A stretch of 64,000 nt of DNA from Herbaspirillum robiniae (lineage in GTDB: Bacteria; Pseudomonadota; Gammaproteobacteria; Burkholderiales; Burkholderiaceae_D): NCBI RefSeq assembly GCF_002213415.1, contig NZ_NJGU01000011.1:1-64000 (forward strand), in the 5' to 3' direction. Shown here in pieces: positions 50,171 through 61,409 of this stretch (position 1 is the stretch's first letter; every line of letters begins with the position of its first letter). Position numbers and translations under genes: made by a program. The notes under the pieces were generated by a model. The model did no database searches. It saw only the letters and a list, made by a program, of their open reading frames with translations, and was not told the origin of the DNA.

Positions 50171-50803
50171 ATGAAACCTGACTATTCCAAGCACCTGCGC
50201 GGCCTCTACATCGTCACGCCCGACTGGGACGACACCGCGCAACTGCTGGCAGCCACCGAGCTGGCGCTGCAGAACGGCACGGCGCTGGTGCAGTACCGCC
50301 ACAAGACCGCTTCGCCCGGGCAGCGCCGCGCGCAGGCCGAGGCGCTGCTGGTGCTGTGCCGCCAATACAAGGTGCCGCTGGTCATCAACGACCACGTCGA
50401 CCTGTGCCTGGCTATCGACGCCGACGGCATCCACGTCGGCGGCACCGACGCCTCGATCGCGGAGGTACGCAAGGCGGTAGGACCGAACCGCATCGTCGGC
50501 GCCTCCTGCTACGGCACGCTGGAGCTGGCGCATGCGGCGTACCGCGACGGCGCCAGCTATGTCGCCTTCGGCGGCTTCTATCCGTCGCGCGTGAAGAAGT
50601 ACGACTTCCGCACCGCGCCGGAGATCATCGCCCAATCCAAGCGCGAGATCCCGCTGCCGGTGGTGGTGATCGGCGGCATCACGCTGGAAAACGCGGTGCC
50701 GCTGGTGGAGCAGGGCGCGGACATGGTGGCGGTGATCAGCAGCGTCTATCTGGTGCCGCAGGGCGAGCGCAAGACGCGCGAGCTGGCCGACCTGTATCGC
50801 TGA
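50171..50803 (+). CDS. thiE: Thiamine-phosphate synthase
   Basis: ThiE joins HMP-diphosphate and thiazole-phosphate. The 210-residue TIM barrel has LYIVTPDWDD, VQYRHKTAS (Arg and Lys bind diphosphate), INDHVDLCLAIDADGIHVGG, and VVIGGITLENAVPLVEQGADMVAVISS. The common HLGQED motif reads HVGGTDA here. RBS GGAG lies 10 bases upstream of the ATG. Last gene of the thi operon. Confidence 0.95.
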   Translation: MKPDYSKHLRGLYIVTPDWDDTAQLLAATELALQNGTALVQYRHKTASPGQRRAQAEALLVLCRQYKVPLVINDHVDLCLAIDADGIHVGGTDASIAEVRKAVGPNRIVGASCYGTLELAHAAYRDGASYVAFGGFYPSRVKKYDFRTAPEIIAQSKREIPLPVVVIGGITLENAVPLVEQGADMVAVISSVYLVPQGERKTRELADLYR

Positions 50804-50886
50804 ACGCCGAGGCTGGTCGTCAGTGCCGGCGGTGTTGCGAACGCAAGGCGGCGTTGTCAATGTTGATTGAGGCATGACGGACGCCG

Positions 50887-50915
50887 CTGGGTCCTGACTT
50901 TCGTCAGGACGACGG
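50887..50915 (-). repeat. REP-like hairpin repeat, copy D
   Basis: On the minus strand it reads CCGTC, stem GTCCTGAC / GTCAGGAC with GAAA loop, then CCAG. It shares the flanks and loop of copies A-C with a third stem sequence; the right-hand GACGTT flank is missing. Confidence 0.85.
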
Positions 50916-51057
50916 AGGTGGGGCCGACTCGAACAGCCAAGGATTGAAGCTGCATCCTCAGTGTCGTTCAGCAGGTAGCCGATACGCGATGCAGAACGCC
51001 GAGCGGCGCCTGTGTTTCAGAACGGAAAACGGAGCGATGATATTGCCCGCCGGACGT

Positions 51058-51087
51058 AAAAAAGCCATCCCGAAGGATGGCTTTTTT
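51058..51087. terminator. Bidirectional terminator between the thi operon and dps
   Basis: A 13-bp perfect stem AAAAAAGCCATCC / GGATGGCTTTTTT with loop CGAA lies between convergent genes. Confidence 0.92.
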
Positions 51088-51110
51088 CATGGCACGGCGA
51101 ATCGCGAAGA

Positions 51111-51605
51111 TCAGCCTTCCAGCAGGCTGCGCAGCATCCATGCGTTCTTTTCGTGCAGCTGCATGCGCTGGGTCAGCAGGTCGGCGGTCGGCTCGTCGGC
51201 CGCGGCATCGACTGCCGGGAAGATCGAGCGCGCGGTACGGGTGACGGCTTCCTGGCCGGCCACCAGCTGGGCGATCATTTCCTGCGCGGTCGGCACGCCT
51301 TCGGCTTCAGGGATCGACGACAGCTTGGCGAAATCCTTGTACGAGCCCGGGGCCGGATAGCCCAGCGCGCGGATACGTTCCGCGATCAGGTCGACGGCGG
51401 TCGCCAGTTCGGTGTACTGGCCTTCGAACATCAGGTGCAGCGTGTTGAACATCGGACCGGTCACGTTCCAGTGGAAGTTGTGGGTCTTCAGGTAGAGCGT
51501 GTAGCTGTCGGCCAGCAGCTTGGACAGGCCGTCGGCGATCTTCTTGCGGTCCTTGTCGCTGATGCCGATGTTGATCGAGGGGGCTGCCACATTCTTCTTT
51601 GCCAT
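51111..51605 (-). CDS. dps: DNA-binding ferritin-like protein Dps
   Basis: Dps forms a 12-mer that oxidises and stores iron and protects DNA in starvation or oxidative stress. The 164 residues show the inter-subunit ferroxidase site: [17 protein letters not shown] (41-57, with His residues) and [26 protein letters not shown] (57-82, parts). The Lys-rich N-terminus ([15 protein letters not shown]) could bind DNA. AAGGAG precedes the ATG. About 220 bases upstream separate it from the MFS gene; no clear OxyR site was identified. Confidence 0.95.
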   Translation of the reverse strand: MAKKNVAAPSINIGISDKDRKKIADGLSKLLADSYTLYLKTHNFHWNVTGPMFNTLHLMFEGQYTELATAVDLIAERIRALGYPAPGSYKDFAKLSSIPEAEGVPTAQEMIAQLVAGQEAVTRTARSIFPAVDAAADEPTADLLTQRMQLHEKNAWMLRSLLEG

Positions 51606-51765
51606 TTTTCGCTCCTTCAGCTGTTTGGTTTTTCGTAAGCGGGTGGAAACAACATGGCGATTCTATTGCAAATCGCCCGCGCTGCACGCCGTCGATGAGA
51701 CTGTATTGATAAAGAGATGGGGCAAGTGTTCCCGATTTCAACCGATACGGCCAGCAAAAAACGGC

Positions 51766-51801
51766 AATGGGGCCGATAGCGTCGCCGCTATCGGCCCCAT
51801 T
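51766..51801 (-). terminator. Terminator of the MFS transporter gene
   Basis: A 15-bp perfect stem AATGGGGCCGATAGC / GCTATCGGCCCCATT with loop GTCGCC lies 25 bases after the MFS stop. On the minus strand a T-run (TTTTTT) follows five bases later. Confidence 0.75.
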
Positions 51802-51825
51802 TGCAGGAACTGCGCCCTTATGCCC

Positions 51826-53052
51826 TTATTGCGGGCTGCGCTGCTGCGCGCTGCGGTACAGCGACAGCGACAGGGCCACCGCGCCGATGGCCGCGATCGC
51901 CGCGAACAGGAACACCTGCGGATAGCCCAGCTGGCCGGCAATCGCTCCGGCCACCGGGCCCGTCACGCCCAGCGCCAGGTCGAGGAACACCGAATAGGCC
52001 GCCAGCGCCGCGCCGCGGTTGGACGCCGGCACCAGGTTGACCGCCTCCACTCCCAGCGACGGGAACACCAGCGCGAAACCGAAACCGGCCAGCGCCGCGC
52101 CCAGCAGCGCCACTTCCGGCGCGCCGGCGACCCACAGCAGCAGCAGGCCGACGGCTTCGGTGATGAAGGACACGATGGCCACGCGGTAGCCGCCGAAGCG
52201 GTTGATGGCATTGGCGAACAGCAGGCGCGAACCGACGAAGGCGCTGGAGAAGGCGGTCAGCGCGAAGGCCGCGCCGCCCCAGTGCTGGTCGGCGTAGTAC
52301 AGGGTGATGAAGGTGGCGATCGAGCCGAAGCCGATGGTGCCGAAGGCCAGGCCCATGCCGTAGGCGAACACGCGGCGCAGCACCAGCTTGAAGGGCAGCT
52401 TCTCGCCCGGGATCACCGGCGTCACCGGGCCGCCGCGCGCCAGCACGTAGCCGGTGATGGTCAGCAGCATGCCGGCCAGGCCGATCACGGCAAAGCCCAG
52501 CGAACGGTCCAGCACCACGCCCAGCGGCGCGCCGATGGCCAGCGCGGCATAGGTGGCGATGCCGTTCCAGGAAATCATCTTGGCGGTGTTCTCCGACCCC
52601 ACGCGGCCCACGCCCCACATGATGGCGCCGGTGCCGACCAGGCTCTCGCCCAGGCCCAGCAGCGCGCGGCTGCAGAACAGCAGCACCAGGCTCAGGAAGG
52701 GCAGCGATTGCGCCAGCGCGGCCAGCAGCAGCAGGCCGCCGCTGGCGGCGCACAACAGCATGCCGCGCATCACGGTCTGCTTGGGGCCGACGGTGTCGAT
52801 CATGCGGCCGGCATTGGCGCGGCTGACGAAGGTGGCGAAATACTGGACGCTGATGCCAAGACCTGCGACCACGGCGCTATAGCCGAGGTCGAGGTGGATG
52901 TAACCCGGCAGCACCGCCATCGGGATGCCGATGGCCAGGTACACCAGGAACGTGAAGAAAGCGGTGGCAAGGATTTGTTGCGTGACCTTGGCGGGCGTCA
53001 GCGGACGCGCCTGCACAGGGCTGGAACTGGGACTACAAGAATCGTCGGACAT
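51826..53052 (-). CDS. MFS transporter (YhhS/YfcJ-like, UPF0226)
   Basis: The 408-residue protein has about 12 hydrophobic segments in two halves. [21 protein letters not shown] followed by [20 protein letters not shown] is the loop 2-3 motif of the YhhS group (quoted in part), and [15 protein letters not shown] and [21 protein letters not shown] are also typical. Family members export arabinose-like sugars or drugs; the substrate here is open. The N-terminus is Ser/Pro-rich and cytoplasmic. The ATG has only a weak ribosome site. Confidence 0.87.
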   Translation of the reverse strand: MSDDSCSPSSSPVQARPLTPAKVTQQILATAFFTFLVYLAIGIPMAVLPGYIHLDLGYSAVVAGLGISVQYFATFVSRANAGRMIDTVGPKQTVMRGMLLCAASGGLLLLAALAQSLPFLSLVLLFCSRALLGLGESLVGTGAIMWGVGRVGSENTAKMISWNGIATYAALAIGAPLGVVLDRSLGFAVIGLAGMLLTITGYVLARGGPVTPVIPGEKLPFKLVLRRVFAYGMGLAFGTIGFGSIATFITLYYADQHWGGAAFALTAFSSAFVGSRLLFANAINRFGGYRVAIVSFITEAVGLLLLWVAGAPEVALLGAALAGFGFALVFPSLGVEAVNLVPASNRGAALAAYSVFLDLALGVTGPVAGAIAGQLGYPQVFLFAAIAAIGAVALSLSLYRSAQQRSPQ

Positions 53053-53219
53053 GGCGGGGGGAGTTCGGAATGAGGACGCTGCGCGCGCGGATGTGCGCGT
53101 GAACAGCCAGGACGAATTTTACTCCCGCCGGGAATTTGCTGCAGGACAGCAAAGATTTTTACGGTTTTTAGTCGCTTTTGCGCGACGATGGCATTTTGAT
53201 AATGCCTGCGCGCCCGCGC

Positions 53220-53777
53220 CTACTTCGTGCAGCGCAGCGCGCCGATCGCCTTGTCGCGCACCGCCGGCGCGTAGTCGGCGCCCAGGATGGCCGGCGCCAG
53301 CTCATCGAGCGCACCCTTCACCGCAGGATCGCACCAGCGCCCGTCGAGCCTGGCCAGCGCCGCCAGCAGCTCGGGCGTCAGGCGGTCCAGCACCGGCCGC
53401 ACCTCGCGCGCCAGGTCGGGCGGATCGGCGAAGGGCGGGCGATGCACCACCGTCCATTGTCGATGCAGGTCGCGCTGCACGAGCTTGCCGGCGTCGAACT
53501 GGTCCTGGAAGAAGCGGCGCGCCCATGGCGCATCCAGTCCGATTTGCTGCGCGCGCGCGGCGACATCGTCGAGGATCGCCTGCTCACGCGCCGGGTCGTC
53601 GATGGGGGCGTGCGAGTTCCATTTGCTGCGGGCGACCGGGGCGGCGACATCGAGGCGGGTTTTCTGCAGCGACAGCAGCTGGGCGAGGTCGTCGCGCGCG
53701 GGCGCGTTCCGGGTGGTGGCGCAGGCGGCCAGCAGCAGGGCGGCGGCCAGGGGCAGGATGAGTCGCAGGCGTGACAT
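53220..53777 (-). CDS. Exported chorismate mutase (AroQ gamma-like), lipoprotein
   Basis: The 185-residue protein has a signal peptide ending in a lipobox LAAC (Cys19). The mature part resembles the secreted AroQ-gamma chorismate mutases, with LAQLLSLQKTRLDVAAPVARSKW and RRFFQDQFDAGKLVQRDLH as the helical core containing Arg, Lys and Gln ligands (in parts). Exported chorismate mutases are known in several proteobacteria, role uncertain. ATG at 53777; upstream frame to 53840 adds no signal. It is divergent from uvrD with 103 bases between. Confidence 0.8.
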   Translation of the reverse strand: MSRLRLILPLAAALLLAACATTRNAPARDDLAQLLSLQKTRLDVAAPVARSKWNSHAPIDDPAREQAILDDVAARAQQIGLDAPWARRFFQDQFDAGKLVQRDLHRQWTVVHRPPFADPPDLAREVRPVLDRLTPELLAALARLDGRWCDPAVKGALDELAPAILGADYAPAVRDKAIGALRCTK

Positions 53778-53868
53778 GATCGTTGCGAAAGAGGATTGAT
53801 TGAGGTGCGCCGGCGAGTATAGCGCGCCAGCGTGCGCCATCGGCCGGCGGCGGCGGGCCCGGGCGATT

Positions 53869-53880
53869 TATAATCGCGGG

Positions 53881-53881
<1 letters not shown>
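53869..53881 (+). promoter_or_regulatory. TATAAT box directly before the uvrD ATG
   Basis: A perfect -10 consensus TATAAT lies at 53869-53874, six bases from the ATG at 53881, so transcription would begin at or next to the start codon. There is no obvious -35 and no ribosome site. Confidence 0.45.
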
Positions 53882-56157
<2,276 letters not shown>

Positions 56158-56171
56158 TCCGGCCCGTGATG

Positions 56172-56202
56172 AAAAAAGCCCGCTGCGCAGCGGGCTTTTT
56201 TT
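56172..56202. terminator. Bidirectional terminator between uvrD and the GNAT gene
   Basis: A perfect palindrome AAAAAAGCCCGCTGC / GCAGCGGGCTTTTTT, 15 bases after the uvrD stop, sits between convergent genes. Confidence 0.93.
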
Positions 56203-56213
56203 ATTGGCGTCGG

Positions 56214-56660
56214 CTATTGCGGCGCCAGCGTGCAGCGCAGGTGGATCAGCGGGTAGGCGCGGCCCTGGCCGTCCAGCATCGAGCGTCCGGTCTCGGTGAA
56301 ACCCAGGCGCCGGTAGAAGCGCACGGCCTGCGCGTTCTGTTGGTTGACGTCGGTCTCCAGCACCGGATGCAGCGCCAGCGCATGCGCCACCAGCGCGCGG
56401 CCGATGCCGCGGCCGTGGTGCGCCGGATCGATGAACAGCGCTTCCATCTTCGCCCCGTCCAGCAGCATGAAGCCCAGCGCCACATCGTCGGCATCGGTGG
56501 CCAGCCAGAGCGGAGCCGCAGGAAGGAAACCGCGCACATCGTCTTCGATCGCCGCGCGGTCGGCCGGGGACAGGAAGTCGTGGGTGGCGTCCACCGCGAG
56601 GCGCCAGATCTCGACGACGCGCGGGCCGTCTGCGGGGCGGGAGGGGCGTATGTTTTGCAT
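56214..56660 (-). CDS. GNAT family N-acetyltransferase (YjaB-like)
   Basis: The 148-residue protein has the acetyl-CoA loop HHGRGIGRALVAHAL, with preceding strand MEALFIDPA, and AVRFYRRLGFTETGRS near the C-terminus (QNAQAVRFYRRLGF). This matches YjaB/PhnO-size GNATs; the acetyl acceptor is unknown. The ATG at 56660 gives the typical N-terminus MQNIRPSRPADGPRVVEIW; no ribosome site is evident, and an ATG at 56696 is the alternative. Confidence 0.85.
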   Translation of the reverse strand: MQNIRPSRPADGPRVVEIWRLAVDATHDFLSPADRAAIEDDVRGFLPAAPLWLATDADDVALGFMLLDGAKMEALFIDPAHHGRGIGRALVAHALALHPVLETDVNQQNAQAVRFYRRLGFTETGRSMLDGQGRAYPLIHLRCTLAPQ

Positions 56661-56711
56661 GGGCGCGAGGATACGATTTGCGTCCGGGTTTGGCAACGAG
56701 GCCGGCCAGAC

Positions 56712-57617
56712 TCAGCCGCGCGCGATCAGGGCTTGCACCTCATCCCAGGTCGCCGCATAGGCGCCGGCCTTGGAAGCGGCGATGGCCGCGCCGGCTGCCG
56801 CGCATTGCAGGTGGGTCTGGGCCGGCGCGTCCGGCTGGCGCAGGCGGCTGGCGATCCAGCCGCCCATGGAAGCGTCGCCGCAGCCGACGGTGTCGATCAC
56901 GTCCACCTTGTAGGCGGCCTGCTCGATCACCTGCTCGTCCTTGAACAGCGTCATCCCCTGCGCACCCAGCGTCAGCAGGATCTCGGCGCGCGGCGCCAGC
57001 GCGCGCAGCGTGGCGAAGGCGTTGGCGTCGCCGGGGAAGAGGCGCTCCAGGTCTTCGTCCGATACCTTCACGTAATGCGACAGCGCCAAGAGCTCGCGCA
57101 GCAGGATGCGGTAGGACGGGTTGTCCATCAGCTTGCGCCAGTTGGGGTCGAAGGCGATCTTCTTGCCGCGCATGGCGGCGACCTGCGCCACCTGCAGCAG
57201 GCGCGAGGCCAGCGGCTCGCGCGCCAGGCTGATGCAGCCGAAGTGCAGCACGCGCGCTTCATCCATCCAGCCCGCCGGCAGCCGCTCGGGATCGAAATGC
57301 AGGTCGGCGCTGTCGTCGCCGATGAAGAAATAATCCGGGGGCGTGGTCGAGGTGACCATCGCCAGCAGCGGCGCGCGGGCGACCTGCTGGGTGAAGCGCA
57401 TGTCCAGCCCGGCCTCGCGCGTGAGCGCGTGCAGCTCCTGGCCGAACACGTCGCTGCTGACGCTGCCGGCATAGCCGGTGGCCACGCCCAGGCGCGAGGC
57501 CGCGCGCGCCACGTTCCAGCAGGCGCCGCCGGGGATGGCGCGCCACTGGCCGTCGGGCTGGCGGATGAAGTCGGTCAGGGCTTCGCCGAAGACGACGAAT
57601 TCTGCGGGTCGGGTCAT
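56712..57617 (-). CDS. PfkB family sugar kinase (probable fructokinase)
   Basis: The 301-residue protein has the PfkB fold: FGEALTDFI and GGACWNVARAASRLG (GG signature), DPNWRK, KVSDEDLERLFPG and the catalytic signature DTVGCGDASMGGWIAS with Asp in GCGD. The normal motif is DTVGAGDAF; Cys and Ser replace two residues. Because it lies next to a SorC regulator and a polyol ABC transporter, it most likely phosphorylates fructose made by a polyol dehydrogenase (an inference). GGAGACTCCGC precedes the ATG. It is 56 bases after the regulator gene. Confidence 0.83.
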   Translation of the reverse strand: MTRPAEFVVFGEALTDFIRQPDGQWRAIPGGACWNVARAASRLGVATGYAGSVSSDVFGQELHALTREAGLDMRFTQQVARAPLLAMVTSTTPPDYFFIGDDSADLHFDPERLPAGWMDEARVLHFGCISLAREPLASRLLQVAQVAAMRGKKIAFDPNWRKLMDNPSYRILLRELLALSHYVKVSDEDLERLFPGDANAFATLRALAPRAEILLTLGAQGMTLFKDEQVIEQAAYKVDVIDTVGCGDASMGGWIASRLRQPDAPAQTHLQCAAAGAAIAASKAGAYAATWDEVQALIARG

Positions 57618-57673
57618 GCGGAGTCTCCGATATCGGCCAGCGTGTATCGCCGGCGCTGTTCAGTGTTGCGTGC

Positions 57674-58639
57674 TTAGTCGTCCTGCAGCGCGTGGCGCGC
57701 GCAGACTTCGTCGGTCACCAGGCCGGTCAGCCGGCCGCTGCGCAATGCTGCGCGCACCGCATCGGCTTTCTTGCTGCCGCCGGCGAAGGCGATCACCGGC
57801 CGCTGCGGCGTGGCCGCCAGCAAAGGCGTCGTCACGCGCGCCGACAGCGGCGAGCGCAGCATGCGGCCTTCGAGGTCGAAGGCGTGGCAGATCATTTCGC
57901 CCACTGCGCCTTGTCGCTGCAGTTCGGCCACTTCGCCGTCGTCGATGAAGCCGTCTTCATGCATCGCGCCCTGCAGCGCGATGGTGCCGATGCCGAGGAA
58001 GGTGACGTCGGCGCGCTCGGCCAGCCCGGTCACGATCTTGTAGGCGCGATGGTTGCACCATTGCTGGCGGTCGCTTTCGCTCTCGGCCACGCGCGGCGCC
58101 GGCAGCAGGTAGAAACGCGCCTGCAGCTTCTCGGCCGCCTGCAGGGCGACGTCGTAGCGGTTGGCCGATCCGTCGGAGGCGAAGGCGCCGATCATCGAGA
58201 CGATCTGGTGCTGCGGACGCTCCATCTCGCTGATCTTTTCGATGGCGGCCTTGAGCGTGCGCCCGGAGCCGACATTGACCACCAGCGGCGTTTCCGGGCT
58301 CAGGTACTGCTCCATCAGTTCGGCGCCGGCCACCGCCAGCATCTGCTGCACTTCCTGGGATTCGTTGGGATTGTCCGCGCCGCCGGCGCCGGGCACCACG
58401 CGGCAGACCTCCAGGCCGTAGCGCGCCTGCAGTCCCTGCGCCAGCTCCAGGCAGGACGACACCGGATGCGTGATCTGCACCTTCACGAGATTGGAGTCGA
58501 CCGCATAGGCCACCATGCGCTGCGCCATCTGGCGCGAGATGCCGAGGCGCTCGGCGATTTCATTCTGGGTGTTGCCCGCTACGTAGTACATCCAGGCGGC
58601 GCGCGCCGCCAGGTCGAGTTTGGATGTGCCTGAAGACAT
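57674..58639 (-). CDS. SorC/DeoR-type sugar-binding transcriptional regulator
   Basis: The 321-residue protein has an N-terminal helix-turn-helix of SorC type (NTQNEIAERLGISRQMAQRM, about 22-41) and a large C-terminal sugar-phosphate-binding domain (from about 60) with VVNVGSGRTLKAAIE, SMIGAFASDGSANRYDVA, LPAPRVAES and GIGTIALQG. AGGAGAAC precedes the ATG at 58639, so the frame to 58720 is rejected. It is divergent from the polyol ABC genes; the three TTGCTCA boxes in between are its likely operators, with a sugar phosphate as effector. Confidence 0.9.
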   Translation of the reverse strand: MSSGTSKLDLAARAAWMYYVAGNTQNEIAERLGISRQMAQRMVAYAVDSNLVKVQITHPVSSCLELAQGLQARYGLEVCRVVPGAGGADNPNESQEVQQMLAVAGAELMEQYLSPETPLVVNVGSGRTLKAAIEKISEMERPQHQIVSMIGAFASDGSANRYDVALQAAEKLQARFYLLPAPRVAESESDRQQWCNHRAYKIVTGLAERADVTFLGIGTIALQGAMHEDGFIDDGEVAELQRQGAVGEMICHAFDLEGRMLRSPLSARVTTPLLAATPQRPVIAFAGGSKKADAVRAALRSGRLTGLVTDEVCARHALQDD

Positions 58640-58790
58640 GTTCTCCTCGCGTGCCGCGCAATTTGAATTTGCAATTCGATTGCGCGGCCCTTTGCTGTCG
58701 TTGGTCTGGTCGGACGCCATTGTAGAGCCGGTCTGCGGGGCAGGGCAGTCCGGCAGCGCGCCATGGCTTCATTATTCACAATTTTGGGCA

Positions 58791-58873
58791 TTTGCTCAAT
58801 AACATTGCAAATGCTTGACATCGGTTTTGGAATGCCTGATTATTTGCTCATAAAAATATTAATTGCTCAAAAA
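58791..58873 (+). promoter_or_regulatory. Three direct TTGCTCA operator-like boxes
   Basis: TTTGCTCAATAA (58791), TTTGCTCATAAA (58843) and ATTGCTCAAAAA (58862) share the core TTGCTCA. They surround the putative -35 and overlap or follow the -10, which suits repression by the adjacent SorC protein. Confidence 0.6.
58815..58843 (+). promoter_or_regulatory. Putative sigma70 promoter of the polyol ABC operon
   Basis: TTGACA (58815-58820) matches the -35 consensus; GATTAT (58838-58843) follows after 17 bases. The transcript would start near 58850, leaving a leader of about 110 bases before the smoE ATG. Confidence 0.65.
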
Positions 58874-58962
58874 CCAGCCGATCGAGACGCGCGGCGGTGC
58901 GGCGTAAGCCGCGCCTGACCACCAGGAGCGCGGCCGACGACACACAACATTCGGAGACAAGC

Positions 58963-60300
58963 ATGCGCATCAACGCTTTCAGCAGCGTCCGCTTCACCGT
59001 GGCCGCCGCCGCCATTTCAGCCCTGTTCCTGTCCGGCGTCGCCCGGGCCGAGCCGGTCACCATCAACATCGCGTCGATCAACAACCCCGACATGATCGAG
59101 CTGCAGAAGCTGGCCCCGCAGTTCGAGAAAGCCAATCCCGACATCAAGCTGCGCTGGGTCACGATGGAAGAAAGCGTGCTGCGCCAGCGCCTGACCACCG
59201 ACATCGCCACCAACAGCGGCCAGTTCGACCTGATGACCATCGGCGCATATGAAGCGCCGATCTGGGCCAAGAAGGGCTGGCTGGCGCCGATGAGCGGCCT
59301 GCCGGCCGACTACGACGAAGCCGACCTGATCAAGCCGGTGCGCGAGGGCCTGTCGGTGGACGGCAAGCTGTACGCGCTGCCGTTCTACGCCGAAAGCTCG
59401 ATGACCTACTATCGCAAGGACCTGTTCGAGCAGAAGAAGCTGACCATGCCCGAGCGTCCGACCTGGGACGAAGTCGCCAAGCTGGCCGCGCAGCTGCATG
59501 ACCCGGCCAAGGGCGTCTACGGCATCTGCCTGCGCGGACGCGCCGGCTGGGGCGAGAACATGGCCATCATCACCACCATGGCCAACGCCTGGGGCGGCCG
59601 CTGGTTCGACGAGAAGTGGCAGCCGCAGCTGTCGTCGCCGGAATGGAAGAAGTCGGTCGCCTTCTACGTCGACCTGATGCGCAAGTACGGCCCGCCGGGC
59701 GCCAGCTCCAACGGCTTCAACGAAAACCTGGTGCTGTTCTCCAGCGGCAAGTGCGGCATGTGGGTGGACGCCACCGTGGCCGCCGGCATGCTGTATCACG
59801 GCAAGGATTCCAAGGTGGCCGACAAGACCGCCTTCGCGCCCTCGCCGGTAGCGGCGACCGACAAGGGTTCGCATTGGCTGTGGATCTGGTCGCTGGCGGT
59901 GCCGAAGTCCTCCAAGTCGCAGGAGGCTGCCAAGAAGTTCGCGGCCTGGGCCACTTCCAAGGAGTACATCAAGCTGGTCGCCAAGGACAGCGGCTGGGCG
60001 CTGGTGCCGCCGGGCACCCGCACCTCGACCTACGCATCGGCCGACTACAAGAAGGTGTCGCCGTTCTCCGACTTCGTGCTGGACGCGATCCAGACCGCCG
60101 ACGCCAACAACCCGACCGCCAAGCCGGTGCCTTATACCGGCGTGCAGTTCGCGACCATTCCCGAGTTCCAGTCCATCGGCACCGTGACCGGCCAGGCGAT
60201 CGCCGGCGCGCTGGCCGGCAAGACCACCTCGGATGCGGCGCTGGATGCGTCGCAGGCGCAGGCGGTGCGCATGATGCGCCAGGGCCGCTACATCAAGTAA
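58963..60300 (+). CDS. smoE: Polyol (sorbitol/mannitol-type) ABC transporter substrate-binding protein
   Basis: The 445-residue periplasmic protein has a signal peptide (1-29, cleavage ARA-E). Its start VTINIASINNPDMIELQKLAPQFEKANP, and later YYRKDLFEQKKLTMPERPTWDEV and RGRAGWGENMAI, match the SmoE/MtlE group of extracellular solute-binding family 1 (parts quoted). In such systems it captures sorbitol, mannitol or related polyols. CGGAGACAAGC precedes the ATG at 58963. First gene of an operon with two permeases, a HAD phosphatase and the ATPase. Confidence 0.9.
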   Translation: MRINAFSSVRFTVAAAAISALFLSGVARAEPVTINIASINNPDMIELQKLAPQFEKANPDIKLRWVTMEESVLRQRLTTDIATNSGQFDLMTIGAYEAPIWAKKGWLAPMSGLPADYDEADLIKPVREGLSVDGKLYALPFYAESSMTYYRKDLFEQKKLTMPERPTWDEVAKLAAQLHDPAKGVYGICLRGRAGWGENMAIITTMANAWGGRWFDEKWQPQLSSPEWKKSVAFYVDLMRKYGPPGASSNGFNENLVLFSSGKCGMWVDATVAAGMLYHGKDSKVADKTAFAPSPVAATDKGSHWLWIWSLAVPKSSKSQEAAKKFAAWATSKEYIKLVAKDSGWALVPPGTRTSTYASADYKKVSPFSDFVLDAIQTADANNPTAKPVPYTGVQFATIPEFQSIGTVTGQAIAGALAGKTTSDAALDASQAQAVRMMRQGRYIK

Positions 60301-60422
60301 GCCTCCGGCGCAGTTCCCCACGCGGCGCGCCATCCATCGCGAAGGCGCGCCCGCATCGCCCTCCCGGCGCTGCGGCGGCGTTCACCGACGCCGTTGCGCC
60401 GGCCTGATTCAGCGAGGCCGCC

Positions 60423-61409
60423 ATGTCATCGATTCACCCCATCCATCCGCCCAGCATGCAGAGTCCATCCACGTCCGCTCCCGCCGCCTCGCCGGCGACC
60501 AAGCCGCGCAAGGCAGCCGGCAAGGCCGGCGCGCCGCAGCGCTTCAACCCGATCCGCCTGCTGCAGACGCCGTCGGTACTGCTGCTGCTGGCATGGATGA
60601 TCGTGCCGCTGGTGATGACCATCTATTTTTCGGTCAATCGCTACAACCTGATGGCGCCCGACCAGACCGGCTTCGTCGGGTTTGAAAACTACCAGTTCCT
60701 GCTGGAGGATCCGGCCTTCTGGCCCTCCATCGGCAACACCGCGCTGCTGATCGGTTCGGTGCTGGCCATCAGCGTGATCGGCGGCACCCTGCTGGCGGTG
60801 CTGTTCGACCAGCCTTTCCGCGGTCGCGGCATCGCGCGCCTGCTGGTGATCGGCCCGTTCTTCGTGATGCCCACGGTGGCCGCGCTGATCTGGAAGAACA
60901 TGATCATGCATCCGGTCTACGGCATGCTGGCCTTCGTCATGCGCCACCTCGGCATGGAGCCGGTGGACTGGCTGGCGCAGTACCCGATGTTCTCGGTGAT
61001 CGTGATCGTGGCCTGGCAGTGGATCCCGTTCGCCTTCCTGATCCTGCTGACCGCGCTGCAATCGCTGGATACCGACCAGAAGGAGGCCGCGCAGCTGGAC
61101 GGCGCCGGGCCGGTGCGCATCTTCTTCTACATCGTGCTGCCGCACCTGAAGCGCGCCATCACGGTGGTGATCATGATCGAGACCATCTTCCTGCTCTCGG
61201 TGTTCGCCGAGATCTTCACCACCACCGCCGGCGGTCCGGGCACCGAGACCACCAACCTGACCTTCCTGGTCTACGCCATCGGCCTGCAGCAGTTCGACAT
61301 CGGCATCGCCTCGGCCGGCGGCATCTTCGCCGTGGTGCTGGCCAACATCGTGTCCTTCTTCCTGGTGCGCATGCTGGCCAAGAATCTCAAAGGAGTGAAC
61401 GAAAAATGA
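60423..61409 (+). CDS. smoF: Polyol ABC transporter permease 1
   Basis: The 328-residue protein has six membrane segments and the permease EAA loop EAAQLDGAGPVRIFFYIVLP. The N-terminal 40 residues are Ser/Pro/Ala-rich and cytoplasmic; the ATG at 60456 (MQSPSTS) is an alternative start, but GAGG precedes 60423. It is one half of the channel with the next gene. The stop overlaps the start of smoG by ATGA. Confidence 0.92.
   Translation: MSSIHPIHPPSMQSPSTSAPAASPATKPRKAAGKAGAPQRFNPIRLLQTPSVLLLLAWMIVPLVMTIYFSVNRYNLMAPDQTGFVGFENYQFLLEDPAFWPSIGNTALLIGSVLAISVIGGTLLAVLFDQPFRGRGIARLLVIGPFFVMPTVAALIWKNMIMHPVYGMLAFVMRHLGMEPVDWLAQYPMFSVIVIVAWQWIPFAFLILLTALQSLDTDQKEAAQLDGAGPVRIFFYIVLPHLKRAITVVIMIETIFLLSVFAEIFTTTAGGPGTETTNLTFLVYAIGLQQFDIGIASAGGIFAVVLANIVSFFLVRMLAKNLKGVNEK

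Larger units (their letters stand above)
50804..51110. other. Intergenic region between thiE and dps
   Basis: It holds REP-like copy D (50887-50915) and a convergent terminator (51058-51087). No gene is credible in between. Confidence 0.75.
58640..58962. promoter_or_regulatory. Divergent control region of the SorC regulator and polyol ABC operon
   Basis: The 323-base region is AT-rich at 58770-58875. It holds three TTGCTCA-type boxes (58791-58802, 58843-58854, 58862-58873), an inverted repeat GCATTTGC / GCAAATGC (58789-58796 and 58807-58814), and a consensus-like promoter. The rest shows nothing specific. Confidence 0.75.
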
